A stretch of 64,000 nt of DNA from Coprinus comatus (Eukaryota; Basidiomycota; Agaricomycetes; Agaricales; Agaricaceae). This document shows positions 24,505 through 35,774 of this stretch, piece by piece. How positions within the stretch are numbered: the first letter of the stretch is position 1; each line of letters opens with the position of its first letter. The position numbers and the translations under genes are program-made. The stretch is from positions 1,054,001 through 1,118,000 of the forward strand of contig JAWPGT010000002.1 in the NCBI GenBank assembly GCA_034638255.1, in the 5' to 3' direction. The notes beneath the pieces were generated by a model. The model worked only from the letters and a program-made list of their open reading frames with translations, searched no databases and was not told the DNA's origin.

Positions 24505-25485
24505 ATGACTGATCAACGTGAACAATTTCTCAACCTTCCTGATGGTAGAATTCTAGCCTACGACCATGCTGGAAATCCCAACAGCAAAACCATCGTCATC
24601 TACTACCATGGTGCTTGTACCATCGGAGACGCATCACGTCCCTCTCCATCCCTATTGAAACGCGATATCCACTACATCACTCCCACTTTAGCTGGATGGG
24701 GAAATACTTCTCCTCGAAACAACCCAGAAACAATTCCCTACTATGTAAACCTTGCACAAGAAACCATTGCTCTTCTTGAACATCTTCATCCTGGATGTTC
24801 TGACGCTCCTCCTGGTGAATACAAGATATATATCAGTGGAGGATCCTTTGGAACGGTACCAGCTCAAATGATTTTTAATGCCTCTGAAGAGGTATTTCCA
24901 CCTGCTAAACATGTAATTGCATGTCTCCTTCTTGCACCTGTCACTCCTTTCAAATATAACAAGAACTATGCGAAGGATTTGACATGGGATAATTATTTAA
25001 CTATTGGACCAATTTCGAGGATCGTCCCATGGAAATTGTTTTCGCGTTTGGCAGCATTAGGTTTTAGGTTGAAGTTAAAGAATGTGAAAAAGGCAGAAGT
25101 CTTTATACGTTCTGCGATGTTTGATAAAATGAAAGAGGAGGAAAAGGTGTTGTTTGAGAAGTGGAGGAAGGAAAGGGGTTTGGAAGAAGGTCAGTTTGAA
25201 AGGGATATGGCAGAGAATATGGTGAAGAGTGTTGGAAAATCATGGGATGGTTTTATGGAAATGCCAGACATCTTGCACGGTGATTGGGGTTTCAAGATGG
25301 AAGATATGCAGAGGAAACCGGTCTTGATTATTACTTCTGAGGGCGATAGATTTGCACCAGAGTCTTGGGCCAAGTGGCTGGAAAACAACTATCCCAATGC
25401 AAAGTTGAAAAGGTTGACAGGTGGGCATATAGCTAGCCTATGGTCCTCGGACACCATATGGGAAGAGTTCTTAGCAGCGATGTAG
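24505..25485 (+). CDS. Alpha/beta hydrolase, single exon
   Basis: Intronless 326-residue alpha/beta hydrolase. The nucleophile elbow is GGSFG (residues 112-116, Ser114), the acid is probably D281 in ITSEGDRFAPESW, and the histidine is H308 in RLTGGHIASLW. The oxyanion region is VIYYHGACTIGD. The cap domain between about 150 and 250 is lysine-rich and helical (NVKKAEVFIRSAMFDKMKEE). No signal peptide. It is one of very few intronless genes in the window, with repeat remnants on both sides, so a retrocopy or recent arrival is possible but not shown. Substrate unknown; similar fungal proteins are listed as AB hydrolase-1 proteins. Confidence 0.85.
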   Translation: MTDQREQFLNLPDGRILAYDHAGNPNSKTIVIYYHGACTIGDASRPSPSLLKRDIHYITPTLAGWGNTSPRNNPETIPYYVNLAQETIALLEHLHPGCSDAPPGEYKIYISGGSFGTVPAQMIFNASEEVFPPAKHVIACLLLAPVTPFKYNKNYAKDLTWDNYLTIGPISRIVPWKLFSRLAALGFRLKLKNVKKAEVFIRSAMFDKMKEEEKVLFEKWRKERGLEEGQFERDMAENMVKSVGKSWDGFMEMPDILHGDWGFKMEDMQRKPVLIITSEGDRFAPESWAKWLENNYPNAKLKRLTGGHIASLWSSDTIWEEFLAAM

Positions 25486-26450
25486 ATAAAGTGTTTAGTA
25501 CCTTGTGTGTTCCAAGAAATATCATTGTATCTATTATACAAAAGACAAGGCTTTTCTCCCACAGAGACAACTGAGTTCCGCGATTGGCTGTCGAAAGTTA
25601 CTTGCCCTTTTCTAGCACATTGAGAGACATGATTGGTTGGAGAGAATAACTTGGTTGCTTCTAGCCACCTCGAAGCTTTTGAAAAATATCGTCGATGAGC
25701 CACAATCATAGATTAGGTTGATAAAAGAAGATTCGTTTGTATATTAGGTTGCCTGGAAATTAATTTCGTACCATCTATTATACAAAAGACAAAGGCTTCT
25801 CCTCACGAGACAAACGTCAAAGACAAACATCAAAATCCTCCAATGAAAAAATACCATACACATTTTAGTGTCAAGCCAATCATGAAAGATGATTAGCCGG
25901 AAGGTCATTTTGTGTGGAGAACAAGTAGAGAAGTGGACACGATAACATTTAAAACGGTAATTTTACATGAATAATGGGTACATGATGACGTTGAACGGCA
26001 TCATGTTCTAACGCAAAAAGAAACAGTGGCGTCGAATGTTAAATACCAAATATGTAGTCCATCCATCTAGAGAATCTACTTTCATCTGGATCCTGGAGCT
26101 GTTCCACTTGCTTAGGACTTCAACAGAATAGATGTAGAACTTACTGTCAACAACTCAATATTAGGAAATCGTTCTGTTTTAATCCCTATTCAAAACTCAC
26201 TAGACACGGGCTTAACATACCATCATGTGCATGACAGAATTAGCCCCAAGTCAGATACATACATCCTATGGGGATTTCGACGATTCACTGACCCTAGCCC
26301 GTGCGTAGCACGGGTGCACCGCTAGTTATAATGAAAAGAAAGACAGATATCAAGATCACAAACTACAAACATATCAATGGTAAATGAAAAAAAAAAAAAA
26401 ATACAAAAATGAAAAGAAATAGGTATAATAGACACAATAAAGCACTGTAG
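25486..26450. other. Gene-free interval holding a Helitron end
   Basis: No coding frame is supported across 965 bp. It contains the candidate Helitron listed separately, a duplicated 17-nt motif tctattatacaaaagac (25530 and 25774), and an A-run of about 15 nt near 26387-26401. Confidence 0.6.
25774..26325 (+). mobile_element. Non-autonomous Helitron-like element
   Basis: The 3' end has Helitron features: a palindrome cccgtgc-gta-gcacggg at 26298-26314, seven bases, then CTAG at 26322-26325, followed by T. The candidate 5' end begins TCTATTATACAAAAGAC at 25774, preceded by A, so the insertion lies between A and T as expected. A second copy of the same 5' motif, also preceded by A, starts at 25530; the element could therefore be 552 or 796 bp, or two nested copies. 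No Rep/helicase gene is inside, so it would depend on another element. There are no terminal inverted repeats and no target duplication, again as expected for this class. Confidence 0.62.
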
Positions 26451-28303
26451 TTAGTCTTGTAGTTCCAACTCCCTCCGGATAATTTCACGAACTTCCCTCA
26501 ATCCTCCAGCTTCCCTCTTCACGCGCCTGGGACTGCGATGAATGAGTTCTGCACTATCCAATATACTGCCCGGACTTGACGGAGGTACAAGACTGCGTTT
26601 AGTGGGAGTAGCATTAACGGAGCTAGAACCACTAGGGGTTTCAAGTGTATTGCTGGATGAAGCAGGCATCTCCAGCCAATCTTCGCCTGATATATCTAGT
26701 TTCTTCAAAAAGAAAGGACAAAGTTGCATTAGAATCGCGAGAGATTCTGTAGCTTCTGCCGTAGAAAGGGGTACTGGAGACGATTTAATAACAGCCGTTG
26801 CTACCTCAGACGCGGGCAGAGCACGTCTCCTTCGTCGTGGGGTGGCACCGGTAGTTGGGGCGGAGAATAACCTTAAAAGTATGAGAGGGAAGTTTGTCAT
26901 TTTCAGGAAACGGAAGACTCACATCCAAACACTTTCGGCGATACCTCCGAGACGGCCAAGCAAGCAACGGCGTCTCGTTTCTTCCTGGCTCATTTTAAGC
27001 ATTTGATCACGAGTCAGTCTACTGTTTGGAGTATCATTTCCTCTGAACGTCTTGGTCGGCGACTTGGTGGGGGAAGCTGTTAGCGAGCGTAGGCGTATGC
27101 GTTCATACAACGCTTGCCGACGCGACGTAGATGGTGTGGCCGGGGCAGTTTCTGCGTTAGCGCCTTTTTGCTTGGTCGGGGTGCGGAAAGGATCATCATC
27201 TTCGCTGTCGTTAGAAGCCCTACTAGAGGGTGTGAGATGGGTGAGCAGCGTTCGCTTGTGCCGGGGAGTTTGTGGAAATAAATTGGAATTCTTGCTCGGT
27301 GATGGAAAAGGTAGGACTGGAAAGGGAATAGCGAGTTCGGCTTCTGCCTGCTTTGTAGGAGACTTTCGAGGAGAATGGACCGAGGACGTCGGTGGGAAAA
27401 GTATAGCTTTGGAGCTGGCTCCTTTAGGGGAAGCGGTGGCCAGTTTCATCGTGAGTGACGACGCTTTGACAGTAGGGGTAAGTTGGGGGAGCTCTGCAAG
27501 CGGAATGACTGGTATACTTTCGGTATCGGCGTGATGCTGATATTACTAGGGTTGAGAACAATCATAAAAGGGAATCGTACTGCTTACCTGAACCCATTTC
27601 TCAATTTTTGTCCGAAATTCTTTCTCTCGAGTGCTTGCAGCGGCAGTCCAACGAGCGACCGCAGCCATTCCACTATCCATTTCTTTATCAATGTCCATTT
27701 GAATTTCAATCCCAATCCCATAAGCAGGTACTCGCTGCCGTGCCTGTTTTGAGAAGTGCGTGGTTCCTGTAACAAGGAAACCCATTCCTCCTCGGGTCCA
27801 ATCTGAAGAGGAGGATGTAAGAACTTCATCTAAGAAAGGATTGTCCTCTTTTTCATTTTCGTGTGCTTCCAGGTTGCCATTCCATTCCCAAACCCAACAA
27901 AGTCTTTTGAGGTCTTCTAGTTGAAATGATGATGATAGACCGGCATATGTTTTGATAGATAAGTGATTGACTACATTTCGAATTTGACCAGAGTCTGATG
28001 TTGGGGAAACAGCACAAGTTGCGAGAGCGTGTGAGATAGCATGCTGTAAAGAGCTATAGATTGTGCATAGGCGCGAAATATGATCTGGCAGAGCTTTGGG
28101 AGCTCCAGATCTTGTAGTTCGACGAGATATAGAAGATGGTGTCAATGGCCTGTTCGCGTGGTTAATGTGTGAAAGACATGACTAGCAACTGATAAAACGA
28201 ACGCGGTTCGCAGTTTCTTGGGTGATACTGTGTCGTTGTCATCAGAGTCAGATAGCCGCCGTTTTCTTGGTGATAACTGAAGACTAGAGTAGATGTCACT
28301 CAT
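26451..28303 (-). CDS. CDT1: CDT1-like DNA replication licensing factor
   Basis: Probable Cdt1, which loads MCM2-7 at origins with ORC and Cdc6. Exon 1 starts at ATG 28303 ([19 protein letters not shown], a basic N-terminus with SPRK and SPKK sites). Exon 2 has the folded domain: [40 protein letters not shown] and [20 protein letters not shown], then [20 protein letters not shown]. The next exon is disordered and rich in TP/SP sites ([21 protein letters not shown]), then [16 protein letters not shown] and [20 protein letters not shown], and the C-terminal winged-helix region [20 protein letters not shown]. Identification rests on the CDT1-type middle domain; sequence similarity is modest, so the name is probable rather than certain. 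Many proline-directed sites suit CDK control. Confidence 0.72.
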
Positions 28304-28470
28304 GAAGGTGTCGCAAAGAGAATGAACCAGCGCGTTCAATTCAAATAACGTGACAATCAATATTTACCATCACACTATATAAATATATTCGTACATGCAC
28401 TGTGCCAAACGTGGGCTCGATCGCAAAAGCACACCCGGCCTTGAGGCCGACAACATAAAGAGGCTGGCAC

Positions 28471-30269
28471 TTGGGTGCAAACTCTTCTCTCACTGCTGTT
28501 TTATTTTCCGAACAACTTTTATTACATGAAGAATGGATGGCTAGATCAAACAGTACAGTGTCAAGAAATTCGAGAATATTAAAAGTACGACTCTTGGTCC
28601 CTTCTGTTAAAGTATCTCTGAACTCATTTCCGAACCTTTTAGTTGATGTCATGAAACTTGTCTCTGACGATACACAGCTCAAGGAAACCATACAAGAGCT
28701 GCAGTCCTTTAATGACAGCACTCGCGAAAACCAATCTCTGAAGGATGAATATAAGAAGCTCAAATAGGATTTTGGCAAGCAATGTGAAGGTTTCGAAAAA
28801 CAATTACAGGTAGCCCAACCAGACGCTTCTCATACTTGTTTTACTCATCATCTCTAGGCTTCCAGGGTAGTCGTTCTTGTTGATGACGATGGGGCCATTT
28901 TTGACCCACAGTTGGTTTCTCAAGGTCAGGCAGGCGGCGATCAAGCGATAATGTTACGGACCATATTTTATCGACAAGCGAAGTGAAGCAGTTCCAATTA
29001 TGGGTACACATATTCTTCAACAAACGGGGTCTCGCAGACACCTTAGGTCGACATGGTCATCGTGATGCTCAAGTACGACTTGATGATTTCATAGTCGGTT
29101 TCGATCAAGCGGCCGAACGGTTCCTTATGGTTGATGTTGGTAATGAGAAAGAGACTGCAGATGCCAAAATTAAATGTGAATGGCACATATACTTAGACGT
29201 GTTCATAACTTGCTGACTCCGCTCGTAGCCTTCCTTGACGATGAGATTCGGTTACCTCAAACACATCGAATCCTTTTCGGATGTACTCTTTCGCTATTGT
29301 TTTTTTAGTCTTGGACCTTAGTAGTTTGATCTTATTGGACAGGTTGCCATGATAATGGTTATGTCACTAATATCCGTTCACACATAACCTTTGGTTACAA
29401 ACAGAAAATTATTTTTCTAAGAAGCTATGTCAACCACGCCGCTGGCTTCGATAACCTAGAACTCCCCGTCCTCTCCATTCCAGAACTATTTATTTACCAG
29501 AAGTTAGGAGGTTTGTTTCTTGTCCAATGATATGAGGGGTGTAACAGCATCTAATCGCTCCACTAACCCCTCCTTCCGCCGCAGATATAACTACATCAGA
29601 CAAAACCAATTTCCCACGTACTAAAATAGAATAGAAACAAAAGACATTACCTCCTACGACATATTCCAGTATTCTCTGTAAGAAGGTCGAATGACACGAT
29701 TCATCGGATTCGGACACTACCAGCGATACCAATTGGTTTTTGAACGAGAAACATATCCACCTCTCCGGCTCTACTGTCAGCGGTCTTAGACGGTTGGACT
29801 CTAAACTGGTATGTTTACCCTCTTCTCAACCTAGTCCTTAACTGAATATGCTTTCCCATGCAGCCCCTTTCGAAGCGTAGGGAACTCACAAGAACCCAAT
29901 AAGTTTTAATGCTGATGAGCGCATAGAAAAACCTCCACCGTGCATACTTTTCTACGTTGCGAACACCTGTAGGTACGGTTCTGAGTGTCAATATAGACAC
30001 AACTAATTGAAAACGAACCTTATGAAGAGATGAAAGCGAAAGCAAGGAAATCTCCATGCCCTGCAATCAATCGAAGTGAATGGTTTTTTTTTCGAATGGT
30101 GTTTTTATTGAGCGGGTGTTGCTTCGGACATACATGTCACCAATTCTTGAAATATAGCTTTCTGAAACAGGGCCGTTGCAAGTTTGTTGGTGGTCAGTGT
30201 AATTGGGTTACACATCCTGCACATATTCACGTTTTTTACAGCGGGCATGCACAAAGAGACAAAGAATTG
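28471..30269 (+). pseudogene. Broken copy of nuclease-like domain + CCCH zinc-finger gene
   Basis: Paralogue of the intact gene that follows. A coiled coil (KLVSDDTQLKETIQELQSFN) runs into an in-frame TAG near 28765, after which the frame reads on as DFGKQCEGFEKQLQ. After an intron comes RVVVLVDDDGAIFDPQLVSQ, then a frame change near 28965-28980 to FQLWVHIFFNKRGLADTLGR and FDQAAERFLMVDVGNEKETA. Further exons give DDEIRLPQTHRILFG, GCHDNGYVTNIRSHITFGYK and LPVLSIPELFIYQKLG. Decayed CCCH zinc-finger remains lie at about 30105-30190 (SGCCFGHTCHQ, KQGRCKFVG), with a possible end at 30269. The two disruptions mark it as a pseudogene, unless the stop and shift are sequencing errors. The start is not certain. 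Confidence 0.62.
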
Positions 30270-30825
30270 AGTGGGTCTGTCATTGTCAAATTTGTCATTG
30301 CAACCAATTTGCAACGTCATATCCATTCCCTGAAGTCTATTTGGAAAAAGGATATCTGAAAGAGGATGCCGTTCCCAGAATAACTTGATCGAGATCGAGG
30401 CGGAGTTTTTCTCTGTGACATTGATGCATTATCAGTTCTATAACATATCGCCGTTCACTTTGATTAGTGTAATGTGTCCTGCCATTTATCCAGCCTTAAC
30501 GCAATAGCGCCGTGCAAACAGTCACGAAATAGTCAGAATATATCATTAAATGTCAGGCATGCCTGCGCTGCCCATTGGCTGAGCGGTGGTTTTTACTGTT
30601 TCGTGTGACTTTCGAAGCATCCTTGTACGGCATATATATCACCTTCTAAGTTCCCTTTCCGAGCTATACCTTCCTCGCCTGGCAGGAGAAGTCAATAGAA
30701 GTCATGGAAGGTTTGTTTACATGTTGGATATGCTCTGCGCGGTAAGAAGCTGTTTTAAAGGTCACCAACGCCGATTAAACGTTTCACTCACTCCCCACAA
30801 TCTACACCCACAGTCTAGCCCTGCC
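30270..30825. other. Intergenic region between the tandem CCCH copies
   Basis: No gene is supported in these 556 bp. Short open frames here have no recognisable features. One ATTGG (CCAAT box) lies near 30575. It presumably includes the promoter of the following gene. Confidence 0.4.
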
Positions 30826-32685
30826 ATGGCCGCTCAGCCTCTGAGCGAGGTGAACCAACAGATGTGGTACGCATCGCTTCCCCTACTTTCAATGTGTCTT
30901 AACGCCAATTCTTTCACAAAGGGACGATGCTCTTACCAAGATTTTCAGTAAGTGACGTGTTTAGATACCAGACGCCGTTCCACGAACTGATTATGCGGCT
31001 GCCTTACAGCTCTTGCGGGCGCGACCTTGAGACGCAACACTGAGCTTGAAAATCGGGTCTCTGAACTGGAGCTGGAGCTCCTCCTCTGGAAACAGGCGCA
31101 TTCAGTTGCCCTTGAAGCTACTGAAAGGGAAACTAAGGCACATAATGTGCAGTTGGCCACACTGAACAAACAGATCTCTGGCATGGATTCGTTTAAATCT
31201 GTTCGTATTACATTTACCCATTCTAAGATGAACTTTGATTGATGTAGTGCTCCAAGAATTACAACCCACTTATTCTCTGTGTCGTCAACGGAGACGAATT
31301 TTTATTTAAACAGGAACTGGTTTCTCAAGGCTACCAAGGTGGCAGAATGGCAGCACAAATAATTACCCAGTCCATTGCAGAATATCTATCGAACGAAGGC
31401 ACACATGTCTTCGGCAATCTTTCCTTCTGGATTAGTGTTTACATTAACAAAAACGCACTCAAGGAAACGTTCCGTGAAAGCAATTATTGTACTCCGGAAA
31501 TCTTTGAAAACTTTCTTGTGGTATGAAATCCCCCTTGTACACGAAAATGCTCATTCTTACGATCAGTTATCCCTAGGGATTTGCTCAAGCTTCACCTAGG
31601 TTTTTGGTTATTGATGGGGGTAATAACAAAGATGCTACGGAGGCCAAGATCAGAGGTAATAACTTTATTCTTTTGTGCTTAACAATTGTTACTAATCACC
31701 TGCTGTGAAGAATTTTTGCAGGTATATACCCGCTTTCCTCAAACCTTGCGAGTTTTCCTTGGAGGTAAACGATCCTGCTTCATTCCAACTTCTCGAGTTG
31801 ACCAGATGGATTGTTAGGATATGACGCAACAGCATATATGAGTGTATTCAGTAGCCTGGAAAAGGAGCAAGCTTTGGGAAAGATTATCATTATCACAACA
31901 ACCGAAAATAACGAAGGTGAAGCTCCGCTCCATCCATTACCGCAGTTCAATTTGGACACCGTGTTCGCTTCCGATACACTTTCTCGGTTACCCCGCAGAC
32001 TTGCGCCTCTGGTGGTTGGAGCCTTTAATAACGTAACGACTAGTGGTGGACTCATTAGCCCGCAGTCTCCGGCACGACAGTCAGGACGGTTTATTGATTC
32101 TACATTGGTACGTTTTATTTGATTATAGACCAGTGTATCTCTTAATAAGCCTGGTGGTGTATTTAGCCTCTGCACAAGCGTGAGCGACAGAATTTTCCCT
32201 CCCATAAAATGGAAGCAGGCTAACCCGAGCTTCTAGAAAATCCCCCGCCATGCAACGAGCATTACCTCATGACCTGTTCCAAAGGGGTATGTAATATCCT
32301 GACTCTTTTGACGACTGAACAATAATTCTACCATCTTAGGCTGCCTTATGCAAATACGCCCATGATTATATTTTGACTTCTGATCAATTACACTCTTTGA
32401 GAGTCAACGCTAAGAAAGCCCCCTGCAATTGGTTAAAGAATGGTGAGATTTTTATGCTTATGTGGTGGTGGTCGTGACTTGACTAAATGAACGAAGGTAT
32501 GCCTTGCCCTTTTGGTGATAAATGTTGCTGGGGACATATTTGCCCTAATGGAACTAAGTGTTATCACCTCAGTAAGGGAAAGTGTTGGTTCAAAGGAGGT
32601 AGGCAATTAAGATTTTAGTTGACCGAAGGCTGACGTTCTTTCAGATAGTATGCATTCTATCAACTCTCCTATTGAGTCCTCTTAA
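30826..32685 (+). CDS. Coiled-coil, nuclease-like domain and CCCH zinc-finger protein
   Basis: Intact after splicing of about eleven short introns. Residues 1-80: QPLSEVNQQMW, then DDALTKIFTLAGATLRRNTE and a coiled coil NTELENRVSELELELLLWKQ. Middle: YNPLILCVVNGDEFLFKQEL, VSQGYQGGRMAAQIITQSIA, NLSFWISVYINKNALKETFR, FAQASPRFLVIDGGNNKDAT. This alternates beta and alpha like a PIN/NYN domain (the region probably corresponds to Pfam DUF7923, from memory). C-terminal: PPPCNEHYLMTCSKGAALCK-YAHDY, then CPFGDKCCWGHICPNGTKCY and HLSKGKCWFKG, CCCH-type fingers. Stop TAA 32683-32685. By analogy with Regnase (NYN + CCCH) a role in RNA turnover is possible; the acidic residues expected for catalysis look changed here. 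Found as tandem copies with the pseudogene upstream. Confidence 0.75.
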
Positions 32686-32987
32686 GGCCGTTTAATGTTC
32701 GAAATATTCCTGCTTTATGCATACTTATGTGCATTCGTAATCTGCTGTCGATATTTGCTTTTAATATGTGTTTTGTTTTAACTTTTGTACAACTTGCTAA
32801 GGATGGAAAATGTAATTGGCTTTGCGTCCAAGCGTTCGAGATTATTACAATGAGTTTGGGAACTACTGAGGTGGCTTGTAAACAAGCATTCGGCAAACAG
32901 CGAGTAATCGTGCGAAATCGATATTGAAGGTGATCATGAGGACCTGATATCCAACCCACAGTTCTTCACTGTTAACAAGTCCTGCTC
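32686..32987. other. Intergenic region upstream of Rho GDI
   Basis: About 300 bp with no supported gene. A 66-codon open frame (32727-32927) shows no homology that I can recognise. It likely holds the 3' end of the zinc-finger gene and the RDI1 promoter. Confidence 0.4.
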
Positions 32988-33956
32988 ATGTCCAATGTAA
33001 GTTGATCAGTCGTGGTTTAGGTCTGACATTCTCACATACATATTGCCAGAACGAAGATATTGACGAACTCAAACCCACGGCCACCCCTGGTATGTCTTTG
33101 CACTATCCTTAGAGCCTTACGTCGAACCTACTCACAGGTTATAACCCGGGTGGCGTCAAATCACCCGAGGAGCTCGCGAAGCTTGACGCCGAAGATGAAA
33201 GCTTGGCCCGCTGGAAGGCGTCTCTTGGTATCGTCCCCGGCACAGGTGCTGCTGATACGTCTGGCCCCAAGGTACGACAATACATATCAGCGATAAAGAT
33301 ATTTGCTGATGCAAGAGGGCCATCAAGATTACTGTCCTAACACTTGAACTCGATTCTCCTACTCTTCCACCTGGGAAACGGATCTTGCTCGACATCAGGG
33401 ATCCTGCAAAGCTTGCCGAAGTAAAAAAGAATCCAATTGTGATTAAGGAAGGTGTCGAATATAAGTACGAACAATTTGGATCAATGAATCGGTTACATTC
33501 TGATGTCATTTCAGTGTCCGCATCACCTTCAAGGTTAACCACTCAATTATTTCTGTAAGTGTGCATACAACATCATGCATTATGTTGGGTGTTAAAAACC
33601 TTCAAGGGCGTCCGATACATCCAGTTGGTGAAACGTGCAGGTGTCAAAGGTGAATTATAACACATTGAGGGCGACGGGCACCATCTGAAAATTCTTTATA
33701 GTCGACAAGCTTGAACAAATGCTTGGCTCGTATGGACCCCATCCCAAGGGTGAGGCATACATCAAGAATTTCGAACCGGAGGAATCGCCCTCTGGAATGT
33801 TGGCTCGATCTGGTACCTACAGTGTCCGTAGCCGAGTTGTAGACGACGATGGAGTGGTTTATGCTGGTGAGTAATGTAAACCAATGCTTGTTGATTGTGT
33901 AACCCCTGGCTGTAGACTGGGATTGGTCCTTCAAACTGGCCAAGGAGTGGGCATAA
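32988..33956 (+). CDS. RDI1: Rho GDP-dissociation inhibitor
   Basis: Extracts prenylated Rho/Cdc42 GTPases from membranes and keeps them GDP-bound in the cytosol. Exon 1 is tiny (MSN at 32988), spliced to NEDIDELKPTATPGYNPGGV and KSPEELAKLDAEDESLARWK-ASLGI, the conserved N-terminal arm. Then ITVLTLELDSPTLPPGKRI, VIKEGVEYNVRITFKVNHSI, ISGVRYIQLVKRAGVKVDKL, EQMLGSYGPHPKGEAY, FEPEESPSGMLARSGTYSVR and the end DWDWSFKLAKEWA, stop 33954-33956. The beta-sandwich immunoglobulin-like fold with YGPHP and SGMLARG motifs is complete. About 200 residues, seven introns. One acceptor (before ITVL) is chosen because only it keeps the frame. Confidence 0.94.
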
Positions 33957-34211
33957 ATCTTGAAGAACCTGGTTTGTTGTTCATCTATACATCCATCTCT
34001 CCGTTCATGCGTCGTCTTGAATCCAAAGACGTGTATTTTTGGTCTTTTTCCCTCATTCTCGTTGTAACAGTTAATTGGAAGACAGTATATAGTTAGTGTT
34101 TTGTCCATACATATCTACACTTGACCTCTAGACAAGTGGGTTGTGCAACTTGTGGTAGTGATGGGGTGTTCCGGGGTTTCTTGAAAATGACCCGGTTGAC
34201 CCTTTTGATCT

Positions 34212-35586
34212 ATGACAAGTACTACTCTCTTACCACGTCTAAGGCTGAGTCTTTGTGGTCTTCATCCACAAAGGGCCGCATTCAATACACCGTTTACACC
34301 ATCTCGTTGCATACCAACTTTATCACGTCTCGCAAGATGGAACTCAACATCGACAAAACCAGTCGCCTCTTCTGCGGTGCCAATAAGCTGGATGGATAGG
34401 TTCCCTGAGAAATGGAGACCATACATGCATCTGACGCGTATCGACAAACCCATTGGCACATTGCTACTATTCTATCCTTGTGGTGCGCGTCACTTGTCAT
34501 ATTAATATATATATTGGGCTCATTAGTCGTGCTTATCAGCATGGTCTATTACTATGGCATCCTATGCGCTGGAAGTACCAGTGTCAACACCTCTAACGTA
34601 CATCGGCCTATTTGGTCTCGGTGCTCTTATAATGAGAGGAGCTGGGTGCACAATAAATGATATGTGGGATAAAAGTTTGGACAAATCTGTTGGTGCGTGC
34701 ACCCCTTTTTCCATCTCTCTTCTTTAATGTGAACATGATAACGAAACTCGTCATAAAGCCAGAACAAAAAATCGACCCCTTGCACGTGGTGACATTACAC
34801 AAAAACAAGCATTGGTTTTCCTTGGAGCTCAACTAACTGCTGGACTTGGTGTCCTACTACAATTGAACTGGTATAGGTAAGTGTTCCAACAGGCTAATTT
34901 CAATGAAGGAGCTAATATGAAAAATGGGTGACATCAGCATCCTCTTGGGAGCATCTTCCTTGTCACTAGTGGTCGTTTATCCACTAATGAAACGGATAAC
35001 GTATTGGCCACAGGCCATTCTTGGTTGGTCTTTTTTACTCCCCATATCTCACTGGGACAATATCCGAATGGGTGATGATTGGACATTAGGTTTGGCTTTC
35101 AATTGGGGTACATTGCTCGGATGGTCAGCAGTGGCAAATACTGTTGATTGGACTATTGCCCTTCCTCTCTATGCCGGTGGTGTATCTTGGACCCTTGTTT
35201 ATGATAGCATATATGCACATCAGGTAAATGAATATCGTTCTCAAACGAAATGTTCCTTGCTAAAGGAGTGGGTGTAGGACAAACTAGACGATGTGAACGC
35301 CGGGATACATTCTACTGCTCTCTTGTTTGGCGACCACTCTCGTCCAATCTTGAGTGGGCTTTCTGTGTCGACGCTATCTCTCATTTCATTCGCTGGTTAC
35401 ATGAATGCCCAGACGCTTCCTTTCTATTGTGGTGTTGGTCTTGCTGCTGCACAATTAGCACGAGTGTTGTATAGGACGGACTTCAACGACCGCGCCAGCT
35501 GTTGGAAAGGTTTTGTTGGCTGTGGCTGGAGTGGTTTCTGGATATGGATGGGCGCTTTAACTGATTATGTTTGCTTGGTTTTCTAA
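34212..35586 (+). CDS. COQ2: 4-hydroxybenzoate polyprenyltransferase COQ2
   Basis: Inner mitochondrial membrane UbiA-family enzyme that attaches the polyprenyl tail to 4-hydroxybenzoate in ubiquinone synthesis. The N-terminus is Arg/Ser-rich, fitting a mitochondrial presequence ([20 protein letters not shown]). Then [20 protein letters not shown], first Asp motif [20 protein letters not shown], and second Asp motif [14 protein letters not shown], across an intron near 35224-35280. Helices between and after ([53 protein letters not shown]) complete the nine-helix fold. Stop 35584-35586. Four introns keep frame. ATG 34212 is the best start because it keeps the presequence; the gene start is 255 bp from the RDI1 stop. 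Confidence 0.94.
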
Positions 35587-35774
35587 AACAGTTTTTATTG
35601 GGAGATAAAAAAACATATCAACAACGTAATTTCAAATCGTCATATACAACGTTAAAGGATCAATGAAGCGAGGGCAATGAGAAATAAATATTATGAATGC
35701 AATGTTAACTGAAAGGGAAAAAAAAAGCACTCGAAAGAGCGGAAAATAAAAGAGACCATGATGTATGAAACATT

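Noticed and set aside
32727..32927. 66-codon plus-strand frame before Rho GDI
   Set aside because: No family, no splice join to RDI1, and low coding-like composition.
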